DNA of 64,000 bases from Comamonadaceae bacterium (GCA_947451385.1 CANFYZ010000002.1:46515-110514); one strand, 5' to 3'; shown: positions 43,330 through 52,890, counted from the first letter of the stretch. Notes: generated by a model not told the origin, from the letters alone. A program made the numbers and translations.

Positions 43330-44466
43330 TTATTCCTTGGGGATGTAGCCGGTGATTTCGAGACCGTAACCCGTCATGCTGGGCATGCGACGGGGTTGGC
43401 CCATGAGTTTCATTTTGTGCACGCCGCATTCGCGCAAGATTTGCGCGCCCACACCGTAAGTGCGCAGGTCCATCTTGCCGCGCTCGGGCGCTTGGGCCGA
43501 GCGGGCCCGGCCTTCAAACTGCGCCAGCAGTTGGTCAGCGGTCTCACCGCAGTTGAGCAGCACGGCCACACCACAGCCCTGCGCATTCAGGTAATGCAGG
43601 CTGGCGTCCAGGCTCCAGGAGTGCATGGCGCGGTGCACTTCCAGTGCGTCCAGCACCGACAGCGGCTCGTGCACCCGCACGGGCACTTCGGTCTCGGGTG
43701 TCCAGTTGCCTTTGACCAAGGCCAGGTGCAGGGCCTGGCTGGGGCCGTCGCGAAAGGCGTGGGCGGTGAATTCACCGTGCGCGGTTTGCAGATTGCGCGA
43801 GCTGACTTTTTGCACCAAGGACTCGTTGCGGCTGCGGTGCTCGATCAGATCGGCGATGGTGCCGATCTTCAGGCCGTGTTCAGCGGCAAAAATTTGCAAG
43901 TCGGGCAGACGCGCCATGGTGCCGTCGTCTTTCATGATCTCGCAGATCACGGACGAGGGGCTGCAACCGGCCATGGCGGCCAGATCACACCCGGCTTCGG
44001 TGTGACCGGCGCGCATCAGCACGCCGCCGTCCACCGCCTGCAGCGGAAAGATGTGACCGGGTTGCACCAGATCGCTGGGTTGGCTGCTGGCCGACACGGC
44101 CGCTTGCACGGTGCGGGCGCGGTCGGCGGCCGAGATGCCGGTGGTCACGCCTTCAGCCGCTTCAATCGACACGGTGAAGGCGGTGCTGTAGACGGTGCCG
44201 TTGCGCGCCGCCATGGGCGGCAGTTTCAAAAATTCGCAGCGCTCGCGTGTCAGCGTCAGGCAGATCAGGCCGCGGCCAAAGCGGGCCATGAAGTTGATGG
44301 CTTCAGGCGTGACGTGGTCTGAGGCCAGCACCAGGTCGCCTTCGTTTTCGCGGTCTTCTTCGTCGACCAAAATGACCATGCGGCCTGCGCGCATATCGGC
44401 CACGATGTCTTCAACCGGCGAGATGGCCACGGGGGGCAGGGCGTGAGGAGCGTGAGGAGCGTTCAT
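43330..44466 (-). CDS. ribBA: RibBA-type protein: active DHBP synthase with degenerate GTP cyclohydrolase II domain
   Basis: A 378-residue two-domain protein. The N-terminal 3,4-dihydroxy-2-butanone-4-phosphate synthase is intact ([33 protein letters not shown]). The C-terminal GTP cyclohydrolase II-like domain has lost the zinc motif CLTGD...RCDCG and the catalytic QEGRGIGL; only [17 protein letters not shown] remains near normal. Hence it probably supplies only the RibB reaction. The ATG at 44466 overlaps the ribE stop (4 bp). Confidence 0.92.
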   Translation of the reverse strand: MNAPHAPHALPPVAISPVEDIVADMRAGRMVILVDEEDRENEGDLVLASDHVTPEAINFMARFGRGLICLTLTRERCEFLKLPPMAARNGTVYSTAFTVSIEAAEGVTTGISAADRARTVQAAVSASSQPSDLVQPGHIFPLQAVDGGVLMRAGHTEAGCDLAAMAGCSPSSVICEIMKDDGTMARLPDLQIFAAEHGLKIGTIADLIEHRSRNESLVQKVSSRNLQTAHGEFTAHAFRDGPSQALHLALVKGNWTPETEVPVRVHEPLSVLDALEVHRAMHSWSLDASLHYLNAQGCGVAVLLNCGETADQLLAQFEGRARSAQAPERGKMDLRTYGVGAQILRECGVHKMKLMGQPRRMPSMTGYGLEITGYIPKE

Positions 44467-45104
44467 GCGGTCTTGGGGCTGGAAGTGGATTCGAGGCTGA
44501 GCATGCGTTCCACATACCTGGCCACAGTGTCGATTTCTAAATTCACGGGGCTGCCGCTGTGCAGCTGGCCCAGCGCAGTGTTTTGCACGGTGTGCGGAAT
44601 CAGGTTGATGCTGATGTCGCAGCCAGCGGCGTTGTCTACCACTTGGTTCACGGTCAGGCTCACGCCGTTGACGGTGATCGAGCCTTTGTAGGCCAGGTAT
44701 TTGGCCAAGGCGCGGGGGGCCAGAATGCGCAGCTCCCAGCTTTCGCCCACCTGGGCAAAGTGGCTCACCTGGCCCACGCCGTCCACATGGCCGGAGACAA
44801 TGTGACCGCCCAAGCGGTCGCCGGCGCGCAAGGCTTTTTCCAGGTTGATGGGGCCGGGACGGTCCAGGCCGGCGGTTTTGTCCAAAGACTCGGCCGAGAT
44901 GTCGATGGTGAATTGGCGCTGCGCCGGGTTGAAGGTGGTCACGGTCATGCAAGCCCCGTTCAGGGCGATGCTGTCGCCCAGGCCCACGTCATCCAGGTAT
45001 CCCGGTGGGGCCTCGATGGTGAGACGCTTGCCGTGGTGTAAAGAGCTGCCCAGGTCGTGCAGGTCGGCGATGCGCCCCACGCCGGTGATGATTCCGGTAA
45101 ACAT
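44463..45104 (-). CDS. ribE: Riboflavin synthase subunit alpha
   Basis: A 213-residue riboflavin synthase with the tandem lumazine-binding domains: MFTGIITGVGRI at the start, GDSIALNGACMTVT in the first repeat and GSITVNGVSLTVNQV in the second. It dismutates two dimethylribityllumazine molecules to riboflavin. It sits between ribD (58-bp gap) and ribBA (4-bp overlap). It is also called ribC in other nomenclatures. Confidence 0.95.
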   Translation of the reverse strand: MFTGIITGVGRIADLHDLGSSLHHGKRLTIEAPPGYLDDVGLGDSIALNGACMTVTTFNPAQRQFTIDISAESLDKTAGLDRPGPINLEKALRAGDRLGGHIVSGHVDGVGQVSHFAQVGESWELRILAPRALAKYLAYKGSITVNGVSLTVNQVVDNAAGCDISINLIPHTVQNTALGQLHSGSPVNLEIDTVARYVERMLSLESTSSPKTA

Positions 45105-45162
45105 AGTTGTATTTTCGCAGGGAAAGGGGGTGATATGGCCTTGCGGTCCTGAAAACCCTGAA

Positions 45163-46290
45163 TTAAAAAAGATCGCGTCCGGTGACGCGGGCCAAAATGC
45201 GCAAATCCGGACCGATCAGGGTGGGTTCGGTGAAGTTCAAGGGCAGCGCTTGGCTCAGCGCGCTCAAAGGGCCGAACTGCGCCATGCCCCGGCCTTGACC
45301 GATCAGCTTCGGTGCCAGGTAGAGCAAAAATTCATCGACCAAGCCCTCGCGCACCAGGGAGCCGTTCAGCTTGTGCCCGGCTTCCACATGCACTTCATTC
45401 ACCTCGCGCCGAGCCAAGTCGCGCAGCAGGGCGGGCAGATCGACTTTGCCGCCAGGGCCTGGCAGCAGCGTCACATGGGCCCCCAGCGCCTGCAAGGCGG
45501 CGCGCTTGGCAGGATCGTCCACAGCGGCATAAATCCAGATTTCCCGAGGGACATCGGCTGAAGTATTGAACAGTTGCGCCGTGAGCGGGGTTTCGAGTCG
45601 GCTGTCGACAATCACCAGATGCGGTGCACGCGGTGCGTCGACCAGGCGGGTGTCGAGTCGGGGGTCGTCTTCCAGCACGGTGCCAATGCCGGTCAGCACC
45701 GCACAGGCCCGGGCGCGCCAGGCGTGGCCGTCGGCACGCGCTTCGGGGCCGGTGATCCATTGGCTTTGGCCGTTCTCCAGCGCGGTTTGGCCGTCCACCG
45801 AGGCGGCGATTTTCATACGGACCCAGGGCGTGTGGCGCTGCATGCGGCTGAAAAAACCAATGTTCAGTTCACGCGAGGCGTCCGCGGCGAGGGCGTCGTG
45901 CGCTATCTGCACGCCTGCCGCTTGCAGGCGCTGCAGACCTTGCCCGGCCACCTGCGGATTGGGGTCGCTGGCGCCCACCACCACCCGTGCAATGCCGGCC
46001 TGCACCAGCGCATCACAACAAGGCCCGGTGCGGCCGTGGTGAGCGCAGGGCTCCAGCGTCACAAAGGCGGTCGCGCCCTGCACGGCGTGGCCTCGTGCTT
46101 GGGCATCGCGCAGGGCCATGATTTCGGCATGGGCTTGGCCTGCGCGCTGGGTGTGGCCTTCACCCAGAAGCGTGCCATCGGCCGTGGTGATGACGCAGCC
46201 CACCCGCGGGTTAGGCTGCGATAACCACAAAGCCTTTGGGGCCAGTTCCAGTGCGCGCTGCATCGGTGAAGTCGGGGTTGAACTGGACAT
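45163..46290 (-). CDS. ribD: Bifunctional pyrimidine deaminase/reductase RibD
   Basis: A 375-residue bifunctional enzyme of riboflavin synthesis. The N-terminal deaminase has the zinc ligands HAEIMAL and EPCAHHGRTGPCCDAL; the C-terminal NADPH-dependent reductase begins near residue 150 (PWVRMKIAASVDGQTAL). First gene of the rib cluster. No FMN riboswitch is seen upstream; the 99 bp to pilV holds imperfect GGGCGAGGCAAT-like direct repeats (46303-46340). Confidence 0.95.
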   Translation of the reverse strand: MSSSTPTSPMQRALELAPKALWLSQPNPRVGCVITTADGTLLGEGHTQRAGQAHAEIMALRDAQARGHAVQGATAFVTLEPCAHHGRTGPCCDALVQAGIARVVVGASDPNPQVAGQGLQRLQAAGVQIAHDALAADASRELNIGFFSRMQRHTPWVRMKIAASVDGQTALENGQSQWITGPEARADGHAWRARACAVLTGIGTVLEDDPRLDTRLVDAPRAPHLVIVDSRLETPLTAQLFNTSADVPREIWIYAAVDDPAKRAALQALGAHVTLLPGPGGKVDLPALLRDLARREVNEVHVEAGHKLNGSLVREGLVDEFLLYLAPKLIGQGRGMAQFGPLSALSQALPLNFTEPTLIGPDLRILARVTGRDLF

Positions 46291-46389
46291 GGCAATGTGG
46301 AAATGGGCGAGGCAATCAGTGCGGCAATGGGTGAGGCAATGCGTGGGGCAGGATGTGTATTTTGCCCTCTGCTGCAGCGTCAGCCAATT

Positions 46390-46842
46390 TCAAGGGGCTG
46401 TGAGGGGAACAAAGGCAGGGATGGACGAGACGCGGGTGTGCAGTTCGAGTTGTCCCGAGCCCGGCGCCATCGGGTTGTCTGATACGCCGCCGGCGCTGTC
46501 GTTTGCAGGCCGCCAACTGACCCGGACTTGAATGGCTTGGAGCTGCGGGTCAGCGGTGGCGGTCACCAGGCTGCGAACCGTGTAGACCGTGCCATTGCGG
46601 CTGCTGTTGCTGAGGAACTCGCCGCCCACGCTCAACCCGGCTGAGGCGGGGCATAGCGCCGGGCCGCTGCGCCAACATTCCACGGCGTTACCGGCCAAGG
46701 TCAGTGCGGTGATGTGCTGACGACTCGAGCTGCTGGTGTTTTGGCTGTGCATGGCCAAAGTGATGGCGCCCAAGATGCCCAAGCCCAGAACAGCTGCCGC
46801 GACCAAAGCTTCGATCAGGGTGAAGCCGCGCGCGGTGTTCAT
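46390..46842 (-). CDS. pilV: Type IV pilus minor pilin PilV
   Basis: A 150-residue prepilin-like protein with the cleavage motif G-FTLIEALVAAAVLGLGILG at residues 6-25, typical of PilV. The ATG at 46842 gives a short leader peptide; the longer open frame upstream lies inside pilX. It follows pilX by 10 bp. With PilW, PilX and PilE-like proteins it forms the tip-priming minor pilin complex. Confidence 0.88.
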   Translation of the reverse strand: MNTARGFTLIEALVAAAVLGLGILGAITLAMHSQNTSSSSRQHITALTLAGNAVECWRSGPALCPASAGLSVGGEFLSNSSRNGTVYTVRSLVTATADPQLQAIQVRVSWRPANDSAGGVSDNPMAPGSGQLELHTRVSSIPAFVPLTAP

Positions 46843-46852
46843 ATTCCGGCTT

Positions 46853-48115
46853 TCATGACCCGCTCCGCCAACTGCCGCGCACACGTTGCATGCGACGGCC
46901 GTCGATACCCACAGGCCATGGCCAGTCAAAGGCTTGTCGGTGGTTTGCCAGCCACTGCATTTGGCTGCCGGCTTGCAAAGTCGGCAAGCCCGAAGCCACC
47001 GCCACCTGGCCCAGAACTGTGCCGCTGTGCCAGAGGGCCGCGCGGCTGTCTTGGCATTGGCTGTCTAGAAAAACCGTGCCGACAATTTGGCTGCTGGGAC
47101 TGATGCGCGGGCATTGGCTGGCGCAGGCCGTGGCCGAAAACACCAGTAACACCGGCGCAGTGGCGCTGCCCAGGCTTTGTGTCCATGGATTGGGGCTGTC
47201 GACCCAATACACCGAACGCGGTGGCGTGGTTGAGGTGTTCAAGCCTTTCAAGGCCTGGGCTTGTGAAACGGCCTGAATTTGTTCCGGCGTAGTGGCGCCG
47301 AACACGCTGCGCCAAACCCCCGAGGCGCAGTTGGACGGGGTGGGGGTCTGCAACAGCGTGGCCGGCGCGACCCAGGCACCGCCTTGCAAACTGACCGCAT
47401 TCACATTCCCGCAGGCTTGTTGTTCAGCGGGCGAGATCAGACCGTTGCCATCGGTATCGGGGGTAAACAAACTCTGGATTGCGATGCCCACGTTTTGCCC
47501 CGAACCGCCGCAACTGCCTTGGTTGGCATTGGGCGCGCAAAAGCGCGTGCTGCCCGGGCTGGCTTCGCTGACGCAGCCTTGCGTGAACAGCGGGGCGATT
47601 TTGAGGGGCAAGTCCATGGGCGCGAGGACCGGCATGTAGAGGCTTTGCTGTGCTTGTGCGGCGGCATGGTTGGTGTTGTGGCGAGCCTCTGCCAACACCA
47701 CCGCCACATGGGGCGCACGCACCACGTCGCGCATCACATGAACTTGCACGCTGTGGCCATGGGTGTCCCAGGTGCTGTCCAGCCCTGCGTCCAAGTTCAG
47801 GCTGCGGCATTGCCATTCGATGCCCGTGAAGCCGTTGGCGCATTGGCTGGCCTCATGCTGCGACCAAAACACAGTGACCGGGTCGCGCAGTGTGCGATCG
47901 AGCAGCGTCAAAGCCGTTTCGAGCGCGGCTTCTGCGGTGTATTGGGCTTGCGCTTTCCACAGACTGTGGTTGCTGGCCAGTCGCTCCGTCCAGACGACGC
48001 GCGCGGTGAAGAGGCCCACCGTACTCGCCAGCAGCACCAGCAAGGTCACCATCAACAGGGTGATCGCGCCTTGAGAGGACCGGGCCGGTGGAAAGGGCGT
48101 GTGAAGGATGGGCAC
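46853..48115 (-). CDS. pilX: PilX-like type IV pilus minor pilin with an EF-hand loop
   Basis: A 420-residue protein with a short basic N-terminus, one hydrophobic helix (AITLLMVTLLVLLASTVGLFTARV) and the PilX N-terminal features (SNHSLWKAQAQYTAEAALETALTLL). It is longer than typical PilX (about 170-200 residues). Residues 220-231 (DTDGNGLISPAE) form a complete EF-hand-type calcium loop, and the rest is Cys-rich, suggesting disulfides. It lies 6 bp downstream of pilW and 10 bp upstream of pilV. Confidence 0.78.
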   Translation of the reverse strand: MPILHTPFPPARSSQGAITLLMVTLLVLLASTVGLFTARVVWTERLASNHSLWKAQAQYTAEAALETALTLLDRTLRDPVTVFWSQHEASQCANGFTGIEWQCRSLNLDAGLDSTWDTHGHSVQVHVMRDVVRAPHVAVVLAEARHNTNHAAAQAQQSLYMPVLAPMDLPLKIAPLFTQGCVSEASPGSTRFCAPNANQGSCGGSGQNVGIAIQSLFTPDTDGNGLISPAEQQACGNVNAVSLQGGAWVAPATLLQTPTPSNCASGVWRSVFGATTPEQIQAVSQAQALKGLNTSTTPPRSVYWVDSPNPWTQSLGSATAPVLLVFSATACASQCPRISPSSQIVGTVFLDSQCQDSRAALWHSGTVLGQVAVASGLPTLQAGSQMQWLANHRQAFDWPWPVGIDGRRMQRVRGSWRSGS

Positions 48116-48121
48116 GGGCTG

Positions 48122-48802
48122 TCAATTACAACTGTTGGGCCAGAGGGCCTGATTGGCAGCGGTGGCCGCGGGCAGGGCATTGCGAAGGTTCACGCTTTGT
48201 TGATGCGTCACCAGAGTCAAAGGATCGTTGGGCAACGACGCTGTGAGCTGGATGTCTATATGTCGCTGCAAAGTGCCATCGACCCAAGCACAGCGCGGTG
48301 TAAATTTCAAAGACGTGACCTTCACGTGTTCGGCATTCGTCACGACCTGCCATTGCCCTGTTGAGCACGAGGTTTTGGTGCGTAGCTCGTAGGCGCGGAT
48401 AAGAAACCCATTGCATTCGTTGTTGTCTTTGTCGCCATCGTCATTGCGATCCCAGCTGAATTCAATTTGGTTGTCGCTCAGCGTGAAGTCTTCGGGTGCA
48501 CCGCAAAAGGCATCGTTGCAATCGGTGCCTGTGCGAAATTTCCAGGCTTGATGCAGGTATTGCGCCTGCCGAATTTCTTGTGCCATCCAGTCCATGGCCG
48601 CGCGCAGGTCTTGGTGCATGCGACTTTCGTCCATGGCGCTTCGTTGGGCTTTGAGTGTGACCATCCACAAACTGATGCCGCCCGTCAGAACCCCGAGGCC
48701 CACGGCCAAACCGATCAGCAAGCCAATGAGGCTGTCACCGCGGACGCCTTTTCTACTGGCCTTGCAATGGAGATGGCCGCGTTGATGCCCTGACGGCGTC
48801 AT
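48122..48802 (-). CDS. pilW: PilW-like type IV pilus minor pilin
   Basis: A 226-residue protein with an N-terminal hydrophobic helix (GDSLIGLLIGLAVGLGVLTGGISLW) resembling PilW prepilins; the cleavage-site region is G-D-SLIGLLIGLAVG, lacking the usual Glu at +5. Residues 118-129 (DRNDDGDKDNNE) form an acidic calcium-loop-like segment, flanked by cysteines. The ATG at 48802 overlaps the pilE stop. Without Glu+5, processing or assembly may differ from canonical PilW. Confidence 0.75.
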   Translation of the reverse strand: MTPSGHQRGHLHCKASRKGVRGDSLIGLLIGLAVGLGVLTGGISLWMVTLKAQRSAMDESRMHQDLRAAMDWMAQEIRQAQYLHQAWKFRTGTDCNDAFCGAPEDFTLSDNQIEFSWDRNDDGDKDNNECNGFLIRAYELRTKTSCSTGQWQVVTNAEHVKVTSLKFTPRCAWVDGTLQRHIDIQLTASLPNDPLTLVTHQQSVNLRNALPAATAANQALWPNSCN

Positions 48803-49266
48803 TGTTTCCAGCAACGTGCCGCATCCGACTGCGCTGCGGCCCCGCTGGTGAGGTTGATGCTGGCCGAGTTGGACAGGCGCAACTGCATCAGCGCGCAGTC
48901 CCCGTCTTTGGCCTGGTCGCCCAGCGCTGTGGCGACGGTCAGAAAGCCATCGTGATTCGCTTCGGGGATGCTCAACTGGAAGTAGGCCTGGGCGGAGAGA
49001 TTCTGCGTCCACCCCAGATCAGACAAATTGGTGGTGTAGCTGTCGTGCAAGCCTCTCCAACGGGTTTGCTCCAATTGGATGCGCTGCAAACTGCCTTGTG
49101 CGTCGAGGCGCCGAGATTTGCGAATCTGGCTTTGGTAGGCCGGCATAGCGATCGCCGCGAGCAGACCGGTGATGGCCAAAACGACCATTAACTCCAACAA
49201 GCTGAAGCCTGATATGGGAGGCTCAGGGCGCTCACGCCGACTGATGGAAGGGTCTTGAATGCCCAT
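48799..49266 (-). CDS. pilE: Type IV pilin-like protein (PilE family)
   Basis: A 155-residue prepilin with the type IV motif G-FSLLELMVVLAITGLLAAIAMPAYQSQI after a 20-residue basic leader, then a globular domain with two C-terminal cysteines (DCALMQLRL...AARCWKQ) forming the D-loop. RBS GGAGACGGCA precedes the ATG at 49266. It is first in the minor-pilin operon pilE-pilW-pilX-pilV; pilY1 is not present here. Confidence 0.85.
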   Translation of the reverse strand: MGIQDPSISRRERPEPPISGFSLLELMVVLAITGLLAAIAMPAYQSQIRKSRRLDAQGSLQRIQLEQTRWRGLHDSYTTNLSDLGWTQNLSAQAYFQLSIPEANHDGFLTVATALGDQAKDGDCALMQLRLSNSASINLTSGAAAQSDAARCWKQ

Positions 49267-49455
49267 TGCCGTCTCCCTGTCATTTTTTTGGATTTCCATT
49301 CTGGGTGGCCCGGGAGGGCTTGGCAAGCAGTTGGCGCGCACTTGGCACGCACTTGGCCTGAATGGAGAGTGAACTTGGCAATAAGGGCCAGCCAGGGCTT
49401 AATGGGACGCCCCATGCCCGGTAGGCCATGCCACTTTCACTGAGGGAGCGCTTGA

Positions 49456-50058
49456 ATGCAACACGGTGACCCAAGCCCGAGCAAGGCACAGACCGCATCC
49501 GCCCAGCGCAGGCGGCGCGGCTCCACCCGGGGTCTGAGCTTGCTGGAACTGGTTTTGGCGCTGGGGCTGTTCAGCGTGTTGCTCACGCTGGGGGCCCGAA
49601 CTTGGACGCCTTTGCGGCAGAAATATCAATTGCAAGCGCAGGCTCAGGACCTCTTGTCCACCCTGAGCCTGGCGCGCAGTGAAGCTCAAAAACGCGGGAC
49701 CCGTGTGACGGCCTGTGTCTCCGACGATGGGGTGCGTTGCCAAAGTCAGGGCCACTGGACGCAAGGGTGGATCGTGTTTGAAGACACCGATGGCAACGCG
49801 CTGCGGGCTGACGCTGAAACCCTGATTCAAGCGCATGCCGCACTGCCCTTGGGCCTCCTGGCGATCGGCAACAGCTCGGTGGTGCGCTACGTGTCTTATG
49901 CCCCCAATAGCCGCAGCCTGCTGGTCAGCGGCGCACCGCAAGCAGGCACCATCACCATGTGCCGTGCTTCAACACAGAGTAACAGTGCATGGGGCTTGGC
50001 CATTAACTTTGTGGGCAATGCCCACTTGGAAGCGGCCACGCTGGCCAGCTGCGGCTGA
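49456..50058 (+). CDS. fimT: GspH/FimT family pseudopilin
   Basis: A 200-residue pseudopilin with the motif G-LSLLELVLALGLFSVLLTLGA after a basic leader, then LSTLSLARSEAQKRGTRVTAC and GWIVFEDTDGNALRADAETL, typical of FimT/GspH. FimT-like minor pilins can bind DNA during uptake. It is divergent from pilE (190-bp gap) and convergent with nrdR. Confidence 0.85.
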   Translation: MQHGDPSPSKAQTASAQRRRRGSTRGLSLLELVLALGLFSVLLTLGARTWTPLRQKYQLQAQAQDLLSTLSLARSEAQKRGTRVTACVSDDGVRCQSQGHWTQGWIVFEDTDGNALRADAETLIQAHAALPLGLLAIGNSSVVRYVSYAPNSRSLLVSGAPQAGTITMCRASTQSNSAWGLAINFVGNAHLEAATLASCG

Positions 50059-50086
50059 GGCCGTTTTTGGCCGTTTGTGGCCGAGT

Positions 50087-50536
50087 TTATTTGTTGACTT
50101 CGTCCACCAACAGCTTGAAGTCATCAATGTCTTCAAAGCTGCGGTAGACGCTGGCAAAGCGAACGTAGGCGACTTTGTCGAGTTTTTTCAACTCGCGCAT
50201 CACCAGCTCACCCAACCGGTTGGAGGCGATTTCGCGTTGAGCAAAGCCGAGCAGTTTTTCTTCAATCCGCTCAATCGCCGAGTCGACTTGCTCGGTACTC
50301 ACCGGGCGTTTACGCAAGGCCAGGTTCATGCTGCCGCGCAGCTTGCCACGCTCGTACTCAATCCGGCGACCGTCTTTCTTGACGATGGTTGGAAAGTTCA
50401 CTTCCGGCCGCTCGTAAGTGGTGAAGCGCTTTTCGCAACTGCCACATTGGCGGCGGCGGCGAATCAAGTCCCCATCTTCGGCCAAACGCGTTTCCACCAC
50501 CTGGGTGTCGTTGTGGCCGCAGAAGGGGCATTTCAT
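50087..50536 (-). CDS. nrdR: Transcriptional repressor NrdR
   Basis: A 149-residue NrdR with an N-terminal zinc ribbon ([17 protein letters not shown] and [16 protein letters not shown]) and an ATP-cone domain. It represses ribonucleotide reductase genes in response to ATP/dATP. It follows glyA by 14 bp on the same strand, a common arrangement in Burkholderiales. Confidence 0.96.
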   Translation of the reverse strand: MKCPFCGHNDTQVVETRLAEDGDLIRRRRQCGSCEKRFTTYERPEVNFPTIVKKDGRRIEYERGKLRGSMNLALRKRPVSTEQVDSAIERIEEKLLGFAQREIASNRLGELVMRELKKLDKVAYVRFASVYRSFEDIDDFKLLVDEVNK

Positions 50537-50550
50537 CGGCTATCCCTGAA

Positions 50551-51795
50551 TCACTTGTAAACAGGGAAGCGCGCCGTCAAGGCATTGACCTTGGCGCGCA
50601 CAGCGGCGATGTTGGCTTCGTCGCGCGGGTTGTCCAGCACGTCGGCGATCAAATGGGCGGTGATCCGCGCTTCCTCGTCCTTGAAACCGCGCGTGGTCAT
50701 GGCCGGGGTGCCGATGCGCACACCGCTGGTCACGAACGGCTTTTCAGGGTCGTTCGGGATGGCGTTCTTGTTGATCGTCATGTGCGCTGCACCGAGTGCG
50801 GCTTCGGCTTCTTTGCCGGTGATGCCCTTGGCACGCAGATCCACCAGCATCACGTGGCTTTGGGTGCCGCCACTGACAATGCGCAGGCCGCGCTGGGTCA
50901 AGGTTTCGGCAACGATTTGGGCGTTTTTGATCACCTGGGCTTGGTAGGCCTTGAACTCCGGCGCCATCGCTTCTTTGAATGCCACCGCCTTCGCCGCGAT
51001 CACATGCATCAGCGGGCCGCCTTGCAGACCGGGGAAGATGGCGCTGTTGATGGCTTTCTCGTGCTCGGCCTTCATCAAGATGATGCCGCCACGGGGACCG
51101 CGCAGGCTCTTGTGGGTGGTCGATGTCACCACGTCCGCGTGCGGCACGGGGTTGGGGTAGACGCCTGCGGCGATCAGGCCGGCGTAGTGGGCCATGTCGA
51201 CCAGGAAGATGGCGCCGACTTCTTTGGCCACTTTGGCAAAGCGCGCCCAGTCGATGTGCAGCGAGTAGGCCGAGGCACCGGCGACGATCAGCTTGGGCTT
51301 GTGCTCACGGGCCTTGGCTTCCATGGCGTCGTAGTCGATGGCCTCGTTCTTGTCCAGGCCATAGCTCACCACGTTGAACCATTTGCCCGACATGTTCAGC
51401 GGCATGCCGTGGGTCAGGTGACCGCCTTCGGCCAGGCTCATGCCCATGATGGTGTCGCCGGGTTTCAAAAATGCCAAAAACACGGCCTCGTTGGCCGAGG
51501 CACCGCAGTGCGGTTGCACATTGGCCGCATCGGCGCCAAAGATTTGCTTGATGCGGTCAATCGCCAGTTGCTCGGCCACGTCGACGAATTCGCAGCCACC
51601 GTAGTAGCGCTTGCCGGGATAGCCTTCGGCGTATTTGTTGGTCAGCTGGCTGCCTTGCGCAGCCATGACGGCGGGCGAAGCGTAGTTTTCGCTGGCGATC
51701 AATTCAATGTGGTGTTCTTGGCGGGCGTTCTCGGCCTGGATGGCGGCAAAGATTTCGGGATCGGTTTGTTCAATCAAGTGGTTGCGGTGGTACAT
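50551..51795 (-). CDS. glyA: Serine hydroxymethyltransferase
   Basis: A 414-residue PLP enzyme that interconverts serine and glycine with tetrahydrofolate. Motifs are complete: [30 protein letters not shown], and the PLP-lysine segment [22 protein letters not shown] precedes the ATG. Upstream (51796-52076) is a non-coding region of 281 bp with a 12-bp palindrome GGTCATATGACC at 51935-51946; no riboswitch was recognised there. Confidence 0.97.
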   Translation of the reverse strand: MYHRNHLIEQTDPEIFAAIQAENARQEHHIELIASENYASPAVMAAQGSQLTNKYAEGYPGKRYYGGCEFVDVAEQLAIDRIKQIFGADAANVQPHCGASANEAVFLAFLKPGDTIMGMSLAEGGHLTHGMPLNMSGKWFNVVSYGLDKNEAIDYDAMEAKAREHKPKLIVAGASAYSLHIDWARFAKVAKEVGAIFLVDMAHYAGLIAAGVYPNPVPHADVVTSTTHKSLRGPRGGIILMKAEHEKAINSAIFPGLQGGPLMHVIAAKAVAFKEAMAPEFKAYQAQVIKNAQIVAETLTQRGLRIVSGGTQSHVMLVDLRAKGITGKEAEAALGAAHMTINKNAIPNDPEKPFVTSGVRIGTPAMTTRGFKDEEARITAHLIADVLDNPRDEANIAAVRAKVNALTARFPVYK

Positions 51796-51934
51796 GGCAG
51801 TCCTTCAGAAGATGGAACCTTGGCTGGCGACTTGTCATAAGTCCCCGTCAAGGGCTGCCCAGGCGAACGGCTGAAAACCTGTTGAATGCTGCGCCAAAGA
51901 AGGCAAGATTTCATCAGGCTGCGCGCTTCCCAGT

Positions 51935-51946
51935 GGTCATATGACC
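51935..51946. repeat. 12-bp palindrome in the glyA upstream region
   Basis: GGTCATATGACC is a perfect inverted repeat about 140 bp upstream of the glyA start and 130 bp from the 3' end of the transglycosylase gene. It could be an operator, but no known regulator consensus is recognised. Confidence 0.3.
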
Positions 51947-52076
51947 GTCATCAAGCGGTCAAGGTCCACGTCAAGTTGCCCCAAGCCGAACCCGGCCCAG
52001 GCACAACCCTATCGCCAGTTGCGCACCCCTCAAGTGTAGCCCAGAGCCGGTCTGGCTCCCTCACACCGAGAGGGGG

Positions 52077-52883
52077 TTACAGTGAAATGGACTGCGTTTT
52101 GGGCGCGACGGGCCAGCGCGAAGTCGGAGGCTTGGGGCCCGCCACGCCGCCGGGAACGCGGGCTTGGCGCACCGACTGGGCGACGCGCGTCAAACGCTGT
52201 TCTTCTTGCAAAACCCGGTCCAAGTAGTTGTTGTCACGCCTTGGGGGTGTTTGGGCATAGGCCGCCAAGCCCGCTTGGACGGACCCATGGGTCACCACCA
52301 AATCGTGCAGCACACTGACGCCGACGCGTAAATTGCTCAAGGGGTCAAAGCTCGCCAGGGCACCGCCCAAACTGTCCAACTTCTGCGACTGCAGATCAGG
52401 TTGTATCTGCATCAGTCCTTGGCCCCCCAGGGTGCTTTGCGCATAAGGGTTGAAGTTGGACTCAATGGCCATGATGGACAAGATCAAGGTGGGTGAAATC
52501 TGCGCCCGCTCACCTAAATCAAAGGCTTCAGCCACCAAAACGCTCAATGGCTCCGGCGCCACGTTGTACTTGCGGCTCAACCAGTAGGTGACAGAAGCTT
52601 GTTCGGCCGGCAGGTCCAAGGGATCGCCTGCGGTGGTGCGTTGCAAAGCGGCATACCCCGCTGCGGGGGACCAGGGGCTGGGCAGTTGTCTGGCTTCTAG
52701 CCAAGCCATGAGTTCAACCTGGGCCATGCTTTGAAATTGGGGATGGATCGCCAAAGTGAATGTGAATGCGACCACCACCAAGCCCAAAAGGGCAAACCCA
52801 TTCCGGCTGATCTCAACAAAACCCGCACGGGTGTCGCTGGCGATCAGACAGACAGCTTTCCAACTGTTTAAAAACAAGTTCAA
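52077..52883 (-). CDS. Lytic transglycosylase SLT domain protein
   Basis: A 268-residue protein with one N-terminal membrane span (NGFALLGLVVVAFTFTLAI) and a C-terminal SLT domain (residues about 125-230). The catalytic Glu lies in SIMAIESNFNPYAQS, followed by GGQGLMQIQP and AGLAAYAQ. It cleaves the MurNAc-GlcNAc bond in the periplasm. The frame starts at TTG 52883 with no clear ATG before residue 53; a TTG start is accepted because the N-terminal helix is part of the family layout. Confidence 0.85.
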   Translation of the reverse strand: MNLFLNSWKAVCLIASDTRAGFVEISRNGFALLGLVVVAFTFTLAIHPQFQSMAQVELMAWLEARQLPSPWSPAAGYAALQRTTAGDPLDLPAEQASVTYWLSRKYNVAPEPLSVLVAEAFDLGERAQISPTLILSIMAIESNFNPYAQSTLGGQGLMQIQPDLQSQKLDSLGGALASFDPLSNLRVGVSVLHDLVVTHGSVQAGLAAYAQTPPRRDNNYLDRVLQEEQRLTRVAQSVRQARVPGGVAGPKPPTSRWPVAPKTQSISL

Positions 52884-52890
52884 ATTTGAA
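52879..52890. repeat. 12-bp palindrome TTCAAATTTGAA spanning the transglycosylase start
   Basis: This perfect AT-rich palindrome overlaps the proposed TTG start codon (52881-52883). It may be a regulator-binding site or a weak structure around the start. No consensus is assigned. Confidence 0.3.

Noticed and set aside
44467-44952. N-terminal extension of the ribBA frame
   Set aside because: The extra residues lie inside ribE in another frame and have no homology; the ATG at 44466 matches the family.
46291-46389. Possible FMN riboswitch upstream of ribD
   Set aside because: None of the conserved RFN-element blocks is present; only short imperfect direct repeats are seen.
50653-51840. 395-residue plus-strand frame antisense to glyA
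   Set aside because: Complement of a highly conserved enzyme, Gly/His/Val-rich shadow.
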